From Olsenella porci (GTDB lineage: Bacteria > Actinomycetota > Coriobacteriia > Coriobacteriales > Atopobiaceae), in NCBI RefSeq assembly GCF_009695875.1, contig NZ_VUNC01000008.1:1-64000 (forward strand): a DNA stretch of 64,000 nt, given 5' to 3'. Shown piece by piece: positions 34,061 to 42,442 of the stretch. The translations under genes were made by a program, and so were the position numbers. Each line of letters begins with the position of its first letter. Within the stretch, counting starts at the first letter, position 1. A model generated the notes under the pieces. That model was not told where the DNA came from and made no database searches. It saw nothing but the letters and a program-made list of their open reading frames with translations.

Positions 34061-36142
34061 CTACTTCGTGGTCAGGACCTCGGTATCAACCTGGGAGCCA
34101 TAGACCGTGGTCAGCGTTCCCCAGAACAGCACGCTAGCATCGCCGGTGTCCTCGTAGCGCACCTCGACGTCCGATGGGTCGGATACCGTGATGGCATCGC
34201 CTTGGAGCGTCTCGACCCAGTTGCCCTCGGAGTCGAAGTAATCAAAGACCGGTGTCAGCGTGTCGCCCGCCTCGAGTTGCCCCAGGCCGCGACCGAGGAC
34301 GTAGTCCTGCCCAGACATCCGATAGCCCTGAACGTACCCGATGGTCTCGCCATCACCGCGCTCGCTTGCCGTGGGCCAGGTCACCACCAGATCGACCCGC
34401 TCCCCGCCGTTGAGAATCGCCGGAATGGTTCCGGAGTAGCGAATCTCGCCATCCTCGGTCTCCTCGGGCGCGTCGCAATAGAACGAGAAGAAGCTGCCGT
34501 CAATCGAGAGCCACTCGCCGTCAAAGTCCACCGCGATGTTCCCGTCATCCGTTACCTGGTAGGCATCATCGGTGCCCAGCATGAGGTAGCCGTCGTCATA
34601 GTTCTGCATGACCGTTATCTGGAAGTCTGCGAAGTCACCCCACAGGCTGTCGTCCATCTCCACGACCCAGTTCGAGCCGTCCGAGGCAAGCTCCAGCTCG
34701 TCGGGAAGCTCCTGGTAGGAGAATTCGTTCGAGAGGTCCTCGAACCAGCCCTCAGACGAGAGGGATTCGTTCGCATAGCTGTCGCTCGATGACGACGCGC
34801 TTGCCGCCGTGCCCGAGTCCTGGGCGACCTGCGTGCTCGCATACGAGCTGACGATGCCATGGCTCGATGATGTGGGAGAGTTGCCCATGACGCTCAAGAA
34901 GTAGTCATAGAAGGCGACGGGCCCCGTATAGCCGATGTCCTCAAGAACCTGGCGTACGTCAGAGTACTGGGAGACCTCGGAGTACGGGAAGTACATCGCA
35001 ATGCCGTTGGAGCCCGAAGACGTGTCGCTTCGGTACTTGACGCAGCTCGCTACCGCCTCGGACACATCGTCAGCCCCCTCGAAGTCCGAGCGGTCGACCA
35101 TGTCAACGAGGTCGACCTGGTCCACGGAGTCCTCTGCATAGGACTTCGCGCGGGAGCGGGCGCCAGACATGGTCGTGAAGAGGGCGTTATCCGCCTCGAT
35201 GCTATCGGCGGCCTCGTCAAGGAACGACGAGAGGCGCTCGTAGACACGGCTGATCTCGCGCAGGTCGATGAGGGAGAGGGTCGTATCCTCCTCGCCCGTC
35301 TCCGCGTAGTGGGCCGAAAAGTCATCGATGATGGTCTTGCCAAGATCCGTCGTGGCGGTGGAGGGATCAGACCCCAGCTGATTGAGGAAGCCGGTCCACG
35401 ACCAGCCGTCTCCAGGCTCGGTCTGCTCGGAGGCCACGAGGTAGTCTGCCACGGGCTCCATGGCCCAGGCGCACTCGACCGTGGCCATGAGGCAGGCGTC
35501 AAAGCCCACCATGTCAAACGCCACGCCACTCGCCTTGATGGCATTGCGCAGCTGTGAGAGCGTGAGGGCGGAGGCGTCGGGATAGTTCTCGTCGTAGCCA
35601 AAGCCGCCAATGGTGCCGCCGCCGTGGTCCCAGAAGATGAGGATGTAGCGGTCCGCGGGGTACTCTTTGGCAGCCCACGAGCAGAAGTCCGTAACCTCGT
35701 CCTCGTCGAGCATCGTGCCCTCTCCGGCATCCTGGACGAGGCTTGCCTCGCCATCCTCGAGGACCCACCGTTGGCGCGTGGAGGGGTCGGCCTCAGGCGA
35801 GAAGGACCACTCTGATGCCCCGCCCGTCTCCAAGACCACGTTCACGTTGTCACCGAGGTCGGCCTCGAGCATCTCCTCGATGTCGGCTGATGCCGCGCCG
35901 TAGCCGGACTCCAGGTCCGACCCGCACATGTAGACCATCACCGTTGCGCTCTTTGCCGAAGCGACGTCCACATAGTAATCGCGTAGGCCCGCCGTGCTAA
36001 GGTCTGTTCCCGAGACGCCCGCAGGCGTGCCTGCGGGCGTCTCGTCCGCGCATCCCGCAAGCCCCAAGCACGAGAGAGAAAGGATGCATGCCAGGGCAAG
36101 CGTTGCCATCCCACGCGTGCCCCACACCCTGCTCTTCGTCAT
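34061..36142 (-). CDS. Clostripain-family (C11) cysteine peptidase lipoprotein
   Basis: A 693-residue exported protein. The N-terminal signal ends in the lipobox L-A-G-C, so it should be a membrane-attached lipoprotein. The C11 peptidase core starts at 'ATVMVYMCGSDLESGYG'; the catalytic histidine is H173 in WDHGGG and the cysteine C217 in FDACLMA, both intact. C11 enzymes cut after arginine or lysine and often self-activate. The C-terminal 250 residues are beta-rich with acidic patches. I prefer the ATG at 36142 (AAGGAG 9 nt upstream) to the in-frame ATG at 36148. It lies 80 bp downstream of the membrane-protein gene on the same strand and probably shares its promoter and regulatory site B. 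Confidence 0.85.
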   Translation of the reverse strand: MTKSRVWGTRGMATLALACILSLSCLGLAGCADETPAGTPAGVSGTDLSTAGLRDYYVDVASAKSATVMVYMCGSDLESGYGAASADIEEMLEADLGDNVNVVLETGGASEWSFSPEADPSTRQRWVLEDGEASLVQDAGEGTMLDEDEVTDFCSWAAKEYPADRYILIFWDHGGGTIGGFGYDENYPDASALTLSQLRNAIKASGVAFDMVGFDACLMATVECAWAMEPVADYLVASEQTEPGDGWSWTGFLNQLGSDPSTATTDLGKTIIDDFSAHYAETGEEDTTLSLIDLREISRVYERLSSFLDEAADSIEADNALFTTMSGARSRAKSYAEDSVDQVDLVDMVDRSDFEGADDVSEAVASCVKYRSDTSSGSNGIAMYFPYSEVSQYSDVRQVLEDIGYTGPVAFYDYFLSVMGNSPTSSSHGIVSSYASTQVAQDSGTAASASSSSDSYANESLSSEGWFEDLSNEFSYQELPDELELASDGSNWVVEMDDSLWGDFADFQITVMQNYDDGYLMLGTDDAYQVTDDGNIAVDFDGEWLSIDGSFFSFYCDAPEETEDGEIRYSGTIPAILNGGERVDLVVTWPTASERGDGETIGYVQGYRMSGQDYVLGRGLGQLEAGDTLTPVFDYFDSEGNWVETLQGDAITVSDPSDVEVRYEDTGDASVLFWGTLTTVYGSQVDTEVLTTK

Positions 36143-36222
36143 CTTCATTCTCTCCTTGCGTGCCTAGGGATGCGTTTCCTTGCGACGCGGGGCAGGGGGC
36201 TGCCCCCTTTGTCTCCCTGGCC

Positions 36223-36651
36223 CTACGCGATGGCCTTCCTGGTCTGGATGACGCCGTAGAGGTAAAGCGCAGGCAGGATGATGCCGACAAACGCATTTGC
36301 GATGGAGCCACCGTCACCGGTGCTGACGGCGCTCACGATGCCGTAGATGCCGTAGATGACGCTGATGACACCGAGGATGAAGGCGAGAGTGTTCTTGTCG
36401 TTGCGCTTGGACGCCTTGAGGCCAACGACGCCCACGAAGAGGTTGAGAAGTCCACCGATGAAGGCCACCACGCCGATGACTGCCGCAACGCCGGCCGCGA
36501 TGCCCAGCTCCTCATCCGCCGAGGCGAAGAAGACGCCCATCATCATGAGCAGGCCAACCACGAGGTTGATGACGGCAAACACGATCATGATGATCGAAGC
36601 CACGCGCAGTACGCTGCTACCGGTAGGCTTGCTGCTGCTGTTCTGATCCAT
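36223..36651 (-). CDS. Four-helix membrane protein
   Basis: A 142-residue protein with four hydrophobic segments (about residues 15-40, 50-78, 88-106 and 115-136) and a polar N-terminus rich in serine. It resembles small DUF4064-like membrane proteins in size and helix spacing, but the family is not certain. The ATG follows AAGGAGAGATCA. The first T of regulatory site B lies 100 bp upstream, and the clostripain-family gene follows on the same strand. Function unknown; its context suggests an envelope stress or surface-maintenance role. Confidence 0.75.
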   Translation of the reverse strand: MDQNSSSKPTGSSVLRVASIIMIVFAVINLVVGLLMMMGVFFASADEELGIAAGVAAVIGVVAFIGGLLNLFVGVVGLKASKRNDKNTLAFILGVISVIYGIYGIVSAVSTGDGGSIANAFVGIILPALYLYGVIQTRKAIA

Positions 36652-36735
36652 TGATCTCTCCTTTGCGAGTTATCACGGCGAGGGCCCGTTGCCCTTCGCT
36701 TTCAGGAATGTTATGGAGTTGCGCTTGCCGATGCG

Positions 36736-36751
36736 TCATACCAAAGTATGA
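36736..36751 (-). promoter_or_regulatory. Palindromic regulatory site B
   Basis: On the minus strand this reads TCATACTTTGGTATGA, a near-perfect palindrome, with its first T 100 bp before the ATG at 36651. Confidence 0.65.
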
Positions 36752-36873
36752 CTGGCGGCGGTGAGGCGAAATAATACTTGGCGCGCCTGAAGACGGGCTG
36801 CTTAGGTGCCAAAAGCCGGGCATCATGCGGGAGCGTGATGCGGGTCTCCTCGGCGGCCCATGCGGGCACAGGA

Positions 36874-36914
36874 AGCACCGCCCCCCTGTGGAAGGGGGCT
36901 TGGAGGGCGGTGCT
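36874..36914 (-). terminator. Hairpin after the SPFH gene
   Basis: AGCACCGCCC (36874-36883) pairs perfectly with GGGCGGTGCT (36905-36914), and an inner CCCCCT/AGGGGG stem is also possible. It lies 40 bp downstream of the SPFH gene stop on the minus strand. The T run is weak. Confidence 0.55.
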
Positions 36915-36954
36915 ATGGGTCTTTGCAACTCCGGTTACGAGGATCTTGGCGTGC

Positions 36955-38472
36955 CTATTCGACGTCGTTGGAGTCGAAGCGATCGCCGCACTCGGGGCAG
37001 AACTTGGGCGGGTGGGTCTGGTCTTCCGGCACCCACCCACACTTGTCGCAGCGATAGCGAGGTTGGGGCGCCGGCTGCGGCCTGGGCGTACCGCACTCCT
37101 GGCAGAACTTGCCCTTGTTGGTCGTTCCGCATGCGGGACAGGTCCACCCGTCATCAGCAGTGGCGGCGCCTTGGTGAGCTGCAACGCCGGGCTGTGCCGC
37201 AGGCTCTGGTGAGGTCATGCCCGGAGCGGGCGCATCCCCTGCTCCGGTGGTCGCAACGTCCGCTGACACGGCGCCGGCGGCAACACCCGCGGAGAGGTCC
37301 GCTCCGGCACCCGCGGGGGCGCCAGCCATGCCTCCCTGGGGCGCGTTGGGGTAGCCGTCCTGTCCCTGGGGGAACCCGCCTTGTCCACCCTGCGGATAGC
37401 CACCCTGCTGCGGATAGCCTTGTCCGCCCTGCGGATAACCGCCACCGGGATAGCCGCCCTGGCCCATCTGGAAGAGGTTCTGGGGGTTCATGCCACCCAT
37501 GCCGCCTGCCATCTGAGCCATGTTCATGCCGGCAAAACCCAACATGGCCCCGTTGCTGTTGCCGGCGGCAGTGCGCATGGCGTCACCTTGGGCAGAGGCG
37601 AGGTTGGCGGCCGCCATGCGCGGGTCACGCATGACCGCAGTGCGCTGCAGGTTCTTGATGGCCTTCTCGTCCTCGGGGTCTGCCGCAATGGCATTGACTC
37701 CAAACGCCACGATCTGGATGCCGCGGGTCTCTCGCCACTTCTTCGAGAGGATGTCCGAAAGCGCCTGGGAGACCTCTTCGGTGTGCGCCGGGACGGCGGA
37801 GTAGCGAATGCCCATCTCGGAGATGCGCGCGAACGCCGGCTGCAGGGCGGTGAGCAGCTCGCTTCTCAGCTGAGAGGCAATCTGGTCGCGCGTAAACTCG
37901 TCCTCGACGTTTCCGCATACGTTCTGGTAGAACAGCAGCGGGTCGGCAAGCTTGAACGAGAACTCGCCGTTGCACCGCACGGCAATGTCCATGTCCAGAC
38001 CGATGTTGTTGTCGACCACGCGGAAGGGCACCGGCGTTGGAGTGCCATAGCGGTTGCCCATGACCTCCTTGGTGTTGAAGTAGTACACGCGCTGGTCAAG
38101 GCCAGTGTCGCCACCAAAGGTGAAGCGCTTGCCTATGTTCTTGAACGTATCGACGATGCCAGAGCCGAGACTGCCCGCAAAGACGGAGGGGGCAGCCTTG
38201 GAGTCGTAGGTGAACTCGCCCGGCTCGGCACAGAAGTCCACGACCTTGCCCTGCTCGACGATAACCATGCACTGCCCATCGTTGACCACGACGATCGAGC
38301 CGTTCGAGATGATGTTGTCGTCACCCTTTGTGTTGGAGCTGCGAGACCCGACGCGCTTCTGACCCTTGGCGCACAGGACATCAGCATCGAGCGACTCGCA
38401 GTAGATCATTTCCTTCCACTGGTCGGCGAGATTGCCCGTGAGGGCACCAAGGGCCGCCTTGATGAGTGCCAT
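36955..38472 (-). CDS. SPFH-domain protein with C-terminal zinc ribbons
   Basis: A 505-residue protein. Residues about 20-275 form an SPFH/band-7-like domain of the 'virion core protein (lumpy skin disease virus)' type (for example VIVEQGKVVDFCAEPGEFTYD and VPFRVVDNNIGLDMDIAVRCNGEFSFKLADP). A Gly/Pro/Gln/Tyr-rich linker (about 330-380, repeats of YPQGGQG) and an Ala/Gly region follow, and the end holds two zinc ribbons (CPACGTTNKGKFCQECG and CDKCGWVPEDQ...CPECG). There is no membrane helix. Such proteins form large cytoplasmic or membrane-associated assemblies. It lies 31 bp downstream of the acidic zinc-ribbon gene, likely the same transcript. Confidence 0.85.
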   Translation of the reverse strand: MALIKAALGALTGNLADQWKEMIYCESLDADVLCAKGQKRVGSRSSNTKGDDNIISNGSIVVVNDGQCMVIVEQGKVVDFCAEPGEFTYDSKAAPSVFAGSLGSGIVDTFKNIGKRFTFGGDTGLDQRVYYFNTKEVMGNRYGTPTPVPFRVVDNNIGLDMDIAVRCNGEFSFKLADPLLFYQNVCGNVEDEFTRDQIASQLRSELLTALQPAFARISEMGIRYSAVPAHTEEVSQALSDILSKKWRETRGIQIVAFGVNAIAADPEDEKAIKNLQRTAVMRDPRMAAANLASAQGDAMRTAAGNSNGAMLGFAGMNMAQMAGGMGGMNPQNLFQMGQGGYPGGGYPQGGQGYPQQGGYPQGGQGGFPQGQDGYPNAPQGGMAGAPAGAGADLSAGVAAGAVSADVATTGAGDAPAPGMTSPEPAAQPGVAAHQGAATADDGWTCPACGTTNKGKFCQECGTPRPQPAPQPRYRCDKCGWVPEDQTHPPKFCPECGDRFDSNDVE

Positions 38473-38503
38473 GGGAAAGCCTCCTTACTTGTGGCGCCTC
38501 ACG

Positions 38504-39079
38504 CTACTCCTGCAGGTCGCGCATCACGCGAGCCATGATCTTGGCCTCATCGCTGGACATGATGAAGGGGTGGCCGCCAATGATGAGCTTGCCTCCGTTG
38601 CGCTCGATCCTGCAGTCGTCGTAGTCGTCCCAGTCGACGAACGCGGAGTCCCCGTCCTCGTCGACCATGTAGACTCCCGAGACGGTCACGGCAAAGCCGA
38701 CCTTGCAGCTACCGAAGATCGTGGTGTCGACAACGCAGTAGACCTCGTCGGCGTCGTCCTTGTCGATGTCGAAGTGCTTGACGGCAGCGCTGACCTTGTC
38801 CGAGTTGTCTTCTAGGCGGTCTGCGAAGTAGGCGTCGGACAGGTCGGACTCGTCGTCCACATACTCGTCGTAGGCGTCCCGGAAGAACTGCTCAAAGTCG
38901 AAGACCTCCTCGTCGTCACTGTCGTCTTCGTCAAAGTCCTCGGAACCGGCGGTGACGCCGCTCTCGTCGTCCTTGAGCTTGAAGACGCTGTCGCAGCTGT
39001 TGCAGCGACCATAGACTCCGTTGCCAAACGGGACGACGTCACCCATGCAGTTGGGGCACTTCATCGAGATTGCTTCCAT
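38504..39079 (-). CDS. Acidic zinc-ribbon protein co-transcribed with the SPFH gene
   Basis: A 191-residue protein. The N-terminus has a zinc ribbon (MKCPNCMGDVVPFGNGVYGRCNSCDSVF), followed by a strongly acidic segment (DEDDSDDEEVFDFEQFF) and a beta-rich C-terminal domain ending 'GGHPFIMSSDEAKIMARVM'. The ATG at 39079 has AAAGGA 6 nt upstream; an ATG at 39085 is too close to that site. It lies 31 bp before the SPFH gene and carries regulatory site C upstream, so the two form an operon. The acidic linker and shared ribbon fold suggest a partner or client of the SPFH assembly; function is unknown. Confidence 0.75.
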   Translation of the reverse strand: MEAISMKCPNCMGDVVPFGNGVYGRCNSCDSVFKLKDDESGVTAGSEDFDEDDSDDEEVFDFEQFFRDAYDEYVDDESDLSDAYFADRLEDNSDKVSAAVKHFDIDKDDADEVYCVVDTTIFGSCKVGFAVTVSGVYMVDEDGDSAFVDWDDYDDCRIERNGGKLIIGGHPFIMSSDEAKIMARVMRDLQE

Positions 39080-39153
39080 GATCATTCCTTTCAGGCTGTT
39101 GGGTGGGGGGTTGAACGTTGCCGTGATTCTAGGAAGGCTGGAAGCGTCATACC

Positions 39154-39169
39154 TCATACCAAAGTATGA
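39154..39169 (-). promoter_or_regulatory. Palindromic regulatory site C
   Basis: On the minus strand TCATACTTTGGTATGA, identical to site B, with its first T 90 bp before the ATG at 39079. An extra TCATAC half-site lies beside it (39147-39152, plus strand). Confidence 0.65.
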
Positions 39170-39211
39170 GGGTCAGATGCCGTAGGCCAATTGCGCGCCG
39201 CAGGCGGCACC

Positions 39212-39227
39212 TCATACTTTGGAATGA
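39212..39227 (+). promoter_or_regulatory. Palindromic regulatory site D
   Basis: TCATACTTTGGAATGA on the plus strand, with its first T 103 bp before the ATG at 39315. It is 43 bp from site C, which faces the divergent operon. Confidence 0.65.
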
Positions 39228-39314
39228 GGACAGGAGATGTCCGCGACGGCAAACTGGGCTCAGTCAGGCGGGGCAGGGTACCGCCTTCCCGACCATCGTG
39301 GATAGGAGTTCATC

Positions 39315-39689
39315 ATGGCATTTGGATTCAAGCTCAAGACCGTCAAGACCAAGGAAAGCTTCGAGAACTACCAGCAGCTCTTCGACCGCATCAAGGATGT
39401 CGACTTCACCGCAGGCAAGCCCGAGCTCGTGAAGAACGGCTTTGCCGACGTGATCGTATTCCCACCCCTCGACCGTCAGAATCAGATCTGGGTCATGCTC
39501 CAGGGCAAGAACAAGATCATCATCCAGAAGAACCAGGTGGTGGGCGTTACCGACCAGGCCATCAATGCCGCGTTCGACGCCGTGACCGGCGGCCTGTTCT
39601 CCGTGGGCTCGATCATGGGGAAGAACTCCAAGAAAATCGAAAAGCTCGTCGAGGCTACGGCTTCCGAGATCGAGGCGCTCAACCTCTAG
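39315..39689 (+). CDS. Small cytoplasmic protein of the regulon (PH-like?)
   Basis: A 124-residue protein without signal peptide or membrane helix. Alternating hydrophobic strands in the first 75 residues (VIVFPPLDRQNQIWVMLQGKNKIIIQK) and a helical C-terminus (SKKIEKLVEATASEIEALNL) suggest a small alpha/beta or PH-like fold, but I do not recognise the family. The ATG follows GATAGGAG at about 6 nt. It is divergent from the SPFH operon and has its own regulatory site D. Function unknown. Confidence 0.75.
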   Translation: MAFGFKLKTVKTKESFENYQQLFDRIKDVDFTAGKPELVKNGFADVIVFPPLDRQNQIWVMLQGKNKIIIQKNQVVGVTDQAINAAFDAVTGGLFSVGSIMGKNSKKIEKLVEATASEIEALNL

Positions 39690-39749
39690 CCCTGGGCCTC
39701 AGGCCGCTACTGAACACATGAAAATAATCGGGGACCGATACCTCTCTCC

Positions 39750-39795
39750 GTACCCGACCGATGTGGTCTATCTTTGATAGACGACGGTCGGGTAC
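39750..39795. promoter_or_regulatory. Nested palindrome upstream of the LuxR-type regulator gene
   Basis: Outer arms GTACCCGACC (39750-39759) and GGTCGGGTAC (39786-39795) enclose an inner perfect repeat GTCTATC-TTT-GATAGAC (39766-39782). The core TCTATCTTTGATAGA has the same size and TTTG centre as sites A-E but different half-sites. It lies about 100-150 bp before the regulator's likely ATG and could be its own operator or a transcript hairpin. Confidence 0.55.
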
Positions 39796-39896
39796 TTGCC
39801 GTTTGCGGGAAGAGGGCAAGGCCTGCACCTAATAGAATCGGTGACGAGGACATCTGCGTCGCAAATCTCTATGGGTGGTGGTTTACCTTGGTAAAG

Positions 39897-42254
39897 ATGG
39901 TTGCCCTCGAGCTTGACGAGATTATCTGGGCGCAGTGGAGCTACACGCGCCTGGCGTTTATATGTGCACCCCTGGGCTTTGGCAAGACCGAGTTTGCCCG
40001 TCGCATGCTCCAGGACCAGGACGTCCTTGAGATCGATGCCGAGAGGGACGATGTCACCAAGCTCGTGACCACGCAAAACGCCAGCAGGTATGACGCCGTC
40101 CTCCTGGACAACATCCATGACGACCTCTCGACTGCAGAGGGGTCGAAGCTCTCGTCCGTCATCAGGCAGTGCGACAGAACGCGCTTTGTCTTCACGTCCC
40201 GCGCACCGATGCCCGGATGGCTCACCCCGTTCTTTGCCAAGGGTGAAGTGCTTGTCGTGACCTCTGAGGACCTGTACTTTACGGACACGGACATCGCGCA
40301 CCTCCTCGCCGCGAACAACCTTACGTCCACGCCCGAGCTCGTCGAGAGAATCGCCGACGTAACGTCTCGCTATCCCATGGCGGTATCGCTCTCCGTCGCC
40401 CACATGCTGCGCGGCGATGGCGACGCCTGGGAGAGAAGCCTCTTCAAAGAGGTGATGTGCTACTTCGATGCGGAGTTCAGGCGGCGCTTTAGCCCCAGGG
40501 TGCAAGAGCTCTTGATGCTCGTCCCCTTCTTTGACTACATCGACAAGGATCTGGTCTTGGGGGTGCTTGGGGAGGAGGACGGCAAGGAGCTTATCGACGT
40601 ACTCCAGCACACCACATGCTTCGTCACCCCCGAGGGTGACGCATGGGCGGTAAACCCGGGCGTAAGGAAGTTCTTCGAGTGGGAGCGTACGCGCCGGCAT
40701 GACGACGCCTCGTATTATTCCGTCATCGACCACGCAGTCGACTACTACGTGACGCACGGGAGCTACATCAGGGCCCTGGAGCTGTGCTCGCGCACGAAGA
40801 ACAACAAGCGCATGCTCGCCATCCTGGAGGAACACGCAAAGCTCAACCCCGGAAACGGCAGCTATTGTGAGCTCGAGCACTACTATCACGCCTTGCCCGA
40901 GGACGTTGTGTGCGCATCCCCCAGGCTCATGCGCATCATGAGCCTCCTGGACTCCATGCTCATGGACACCGTTGGCTCCGAGCGTTGGTACTCGGAGCTC
41001 GAGGACTACGCGCATGCGCCCCAGCGAACGCCCGAGGAGCTCAAGATCGCCAACGCCAACCTCGCGTACCTCGACATCGCGCTGCCCCACCGGCGGCTGA
41101 CCAGTCTCACCGACGCCGTGGCCGCACTCGCGAGGGTCAATGCCAGCAACGATCCCGAGCTCATGCCGTCCATGACAAGCGCAATGCCCAGTGTCATCAA
41201 CGGCGGGCGTGACCTCAGCCCCTGGGTTTCCTCAGACGAAGAGACCTGCATCCTCATTGGCAAGCTAGCCGGGCGGGCGCTTGGCAGGCTTGCCATGGGC
41301 TGCACCGAGGTGGCCTTGTGCGAGAGCAAGTTCGAGAAAGGCGAGGATGTCACGCCGTACATCTCCAAGGTCAACGCCGTCCTCCCCAAGATCAGGCGTA
41401 ACGGAGACCCCTCAGTCGAGTTTGCCGCAACGGGCATTGAGTGCAGGAACCTCGTCGACCAAGGTGACGCGCGACAGGCACTCTCCCTTCTCGACCTCCA
41501 GCGCAGGCACCTGTTGCAGGTGAAGCCACACGAGTGCGGGCGCATCATCGCAAACCTCGATGCCATGCGCTGCCGCATCTGGCTGCGTTTGAACCAGACG
41601 GAACGCGCTCACGCATGGCTCGAGGAGAACGAGCCAGACCTCTCGAAGCCCCTCGACTTCCTGAACCGCTACATCTACAAGACCGTGAGCCAGGTTCTGA
41701 TCTCTGAGTGCCGCTACGACGAGGCCCTGCGCCTCATGTCCACGCTCAGCGAATACGTGCAGTCCCGTGACATCTTCATTGACTTCATCAACTACAGCGT
41801 CCTTGCCGCAATTGCCACATGGCGAAGCAACAAGGGTGACTGGAGGAAATGGATGGTCCGGGCTCTCAACATGGCAAAGCGCTTTGGCTATGTGCGCACC
41901 ATCTCGACCTACGGGGCTGCCGTGCTGCCGCTTCTCATCGAAACGCAAAAGCATGCCGAGGAGATGGGCGTCGATCCCAGTCAGGTGTCACGTCTCATCA
42001 AGACCACGCGTGTGCAGGCAACGCATTACCCCAACTTCATGGCGGTGCCCTCGGGCCCAACAGAGCCCCTCACCGACACGGAACTCCAGGTGCTACGCCT
42101 GATTTGCAGCGACAAGAGCAATGCCGAGATCGGCGAGATCTTGAGCATCAAGCTTCCCACGGTAAAGACGCACGTGAGCCACATCCTTGCGAAGCTTGAT
42201 GTGAGTCGTCGCTCGCAGGCCGCAAGCGAAGCTCGGCGCCTTCACCTGGTGTAG
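39897..42254 (+). CDS. MalT-like LuxR-family transcriptional regulator
   Basis: A protein of about 785 residues. The N-terminal STAND-type ATPase has the P-loop A24-P-L-G-F-G-K-T31. A long helical repeat region follows, and residues 725-785 form a LuxR-type DNA-binding domain (LTDTELQVLRLICSDKSNAEIGEILSIKLPTVKTHVSHILAKLDVSRRSQ). Such proteins sense a ligand, oligomerise with ATP and activate promoters. The start is uncertain: the open frame extends upstream to a TTG inside the palindrome, but ATG 39897 begins just before the conserved 'WAQWSYTRLAFICAPLGFGK' segment. It sits in the middle of the genes that share the TCATACTTTGG palindromes and is the best candidate to bind them. Confidence 0.85.
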   Translation: MVALELDEIIWAQWSYTRLAFICAPLGFGKTEFARRMLQDQDVLEIDAERDDVTKLVTTQNASRYDAVLLDNIHDDLSTAEGSKLSSVIRQCDRTRFVFTSRAPMPGWLTPFFAKGEVLVVTSEDLYFTDTDIAHLLAANNLTSTPELVERIADVTSRYPMAVSLSVAHMLRGDGDAWERSLFKEVMCYFDAEFRRRFSPRVQELLMLVPFFDYIDKDLVLGVLGEEDGKELIDVLQHTTCFVTPEGDAWAVNPGVRKFFEWERTRRHDDASYYSVIDHAVDYYVTHGSYIRALELCSRTKNNKRMLAILEEHAKLNPGNGSYCELEHYYHALPEDVVCASPRLMRIMSLLDSMLMDTVGSERWYSELEDYAHAPQRTPEELKIANANLAYLDIALPHRRLTSLTDAVAALARVNASNDPELMPSMTSAMPSVINGGRDLSPWVSSDEETCILIGKLAGRALGRLAMGCTEVALCESKFEKGEDVTPYISKVNAVLPKIRRNGDPSVEFAATGIECRNLVDQGDARQALSLLDLQRRHLLQVKPHECGRIIANLDAMRCRIWLRLNQTERAHAWLEENEPDLSKPLDFLNRYIYKTVSQVLISECRYDEALRLMSTLSEYVQSRDIFIDFINYSVLAAIATWRSNKGDWRKWMVRALNMAKRFGYVRTISTYGAAVLPLLIETQKHAEEMGVDPSQVSRLIKTTRVQATHYPNFMAVPSGPTEPLTDTELQVLRLICSDKSNAEIGEILSIKLPTVKTHVSHILAKLDVSRRSQAASEARRLHLV

Positions 42255-42260
42255 GGCATG

Positions 42261-42297
42261 AGACAGGGGACAGGGCTTTGGCACGTCCCCCTGTCTT
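42261..42297 (+). terminator. Hairpin after the LuxR-type gene
   Basis: AGACAGGGGAC (42261-42271) pairs with GTCCCCCTGTCT (42285-42296) with one bulged base, 6 bp after the stop codon. The following TCCC is not a strong T run. Confidence 0.55.
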
Positions 42298-42327
42298 CCC
42301 ACCGAGCCTACATATTGTCAAGCCGTC

Positions 42328-42343
42328 TCATACTTTGGAATGA
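42328..42343 (+). promoter_or_regulatory. Palindromic regulatory site E
   Basis: TCATACTTTGGAATGA, identical to site D, with its first T 115 bp before the lipoprotein ATG at 42443. Confidence 0.65.
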
Positions 42344-42442
42344 TGTAGACTCATCGGCCCTTCTATAGGATTCCTTTCAGAAGTTCGGGCACGCCTACCA
42401 ACGAGCCCAACCAACCAGATGCTCTGAGAGAAAGGAATCGCA

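Noticed and set aside
36765-36785. A sixth copy of the TCATACTTTGG site (AATAATACTTGGCG)
   Set aside because: It keeps only a partial ATACTTGG half, lacks the second half-site, and has no gene at the expected distance in that orientation.
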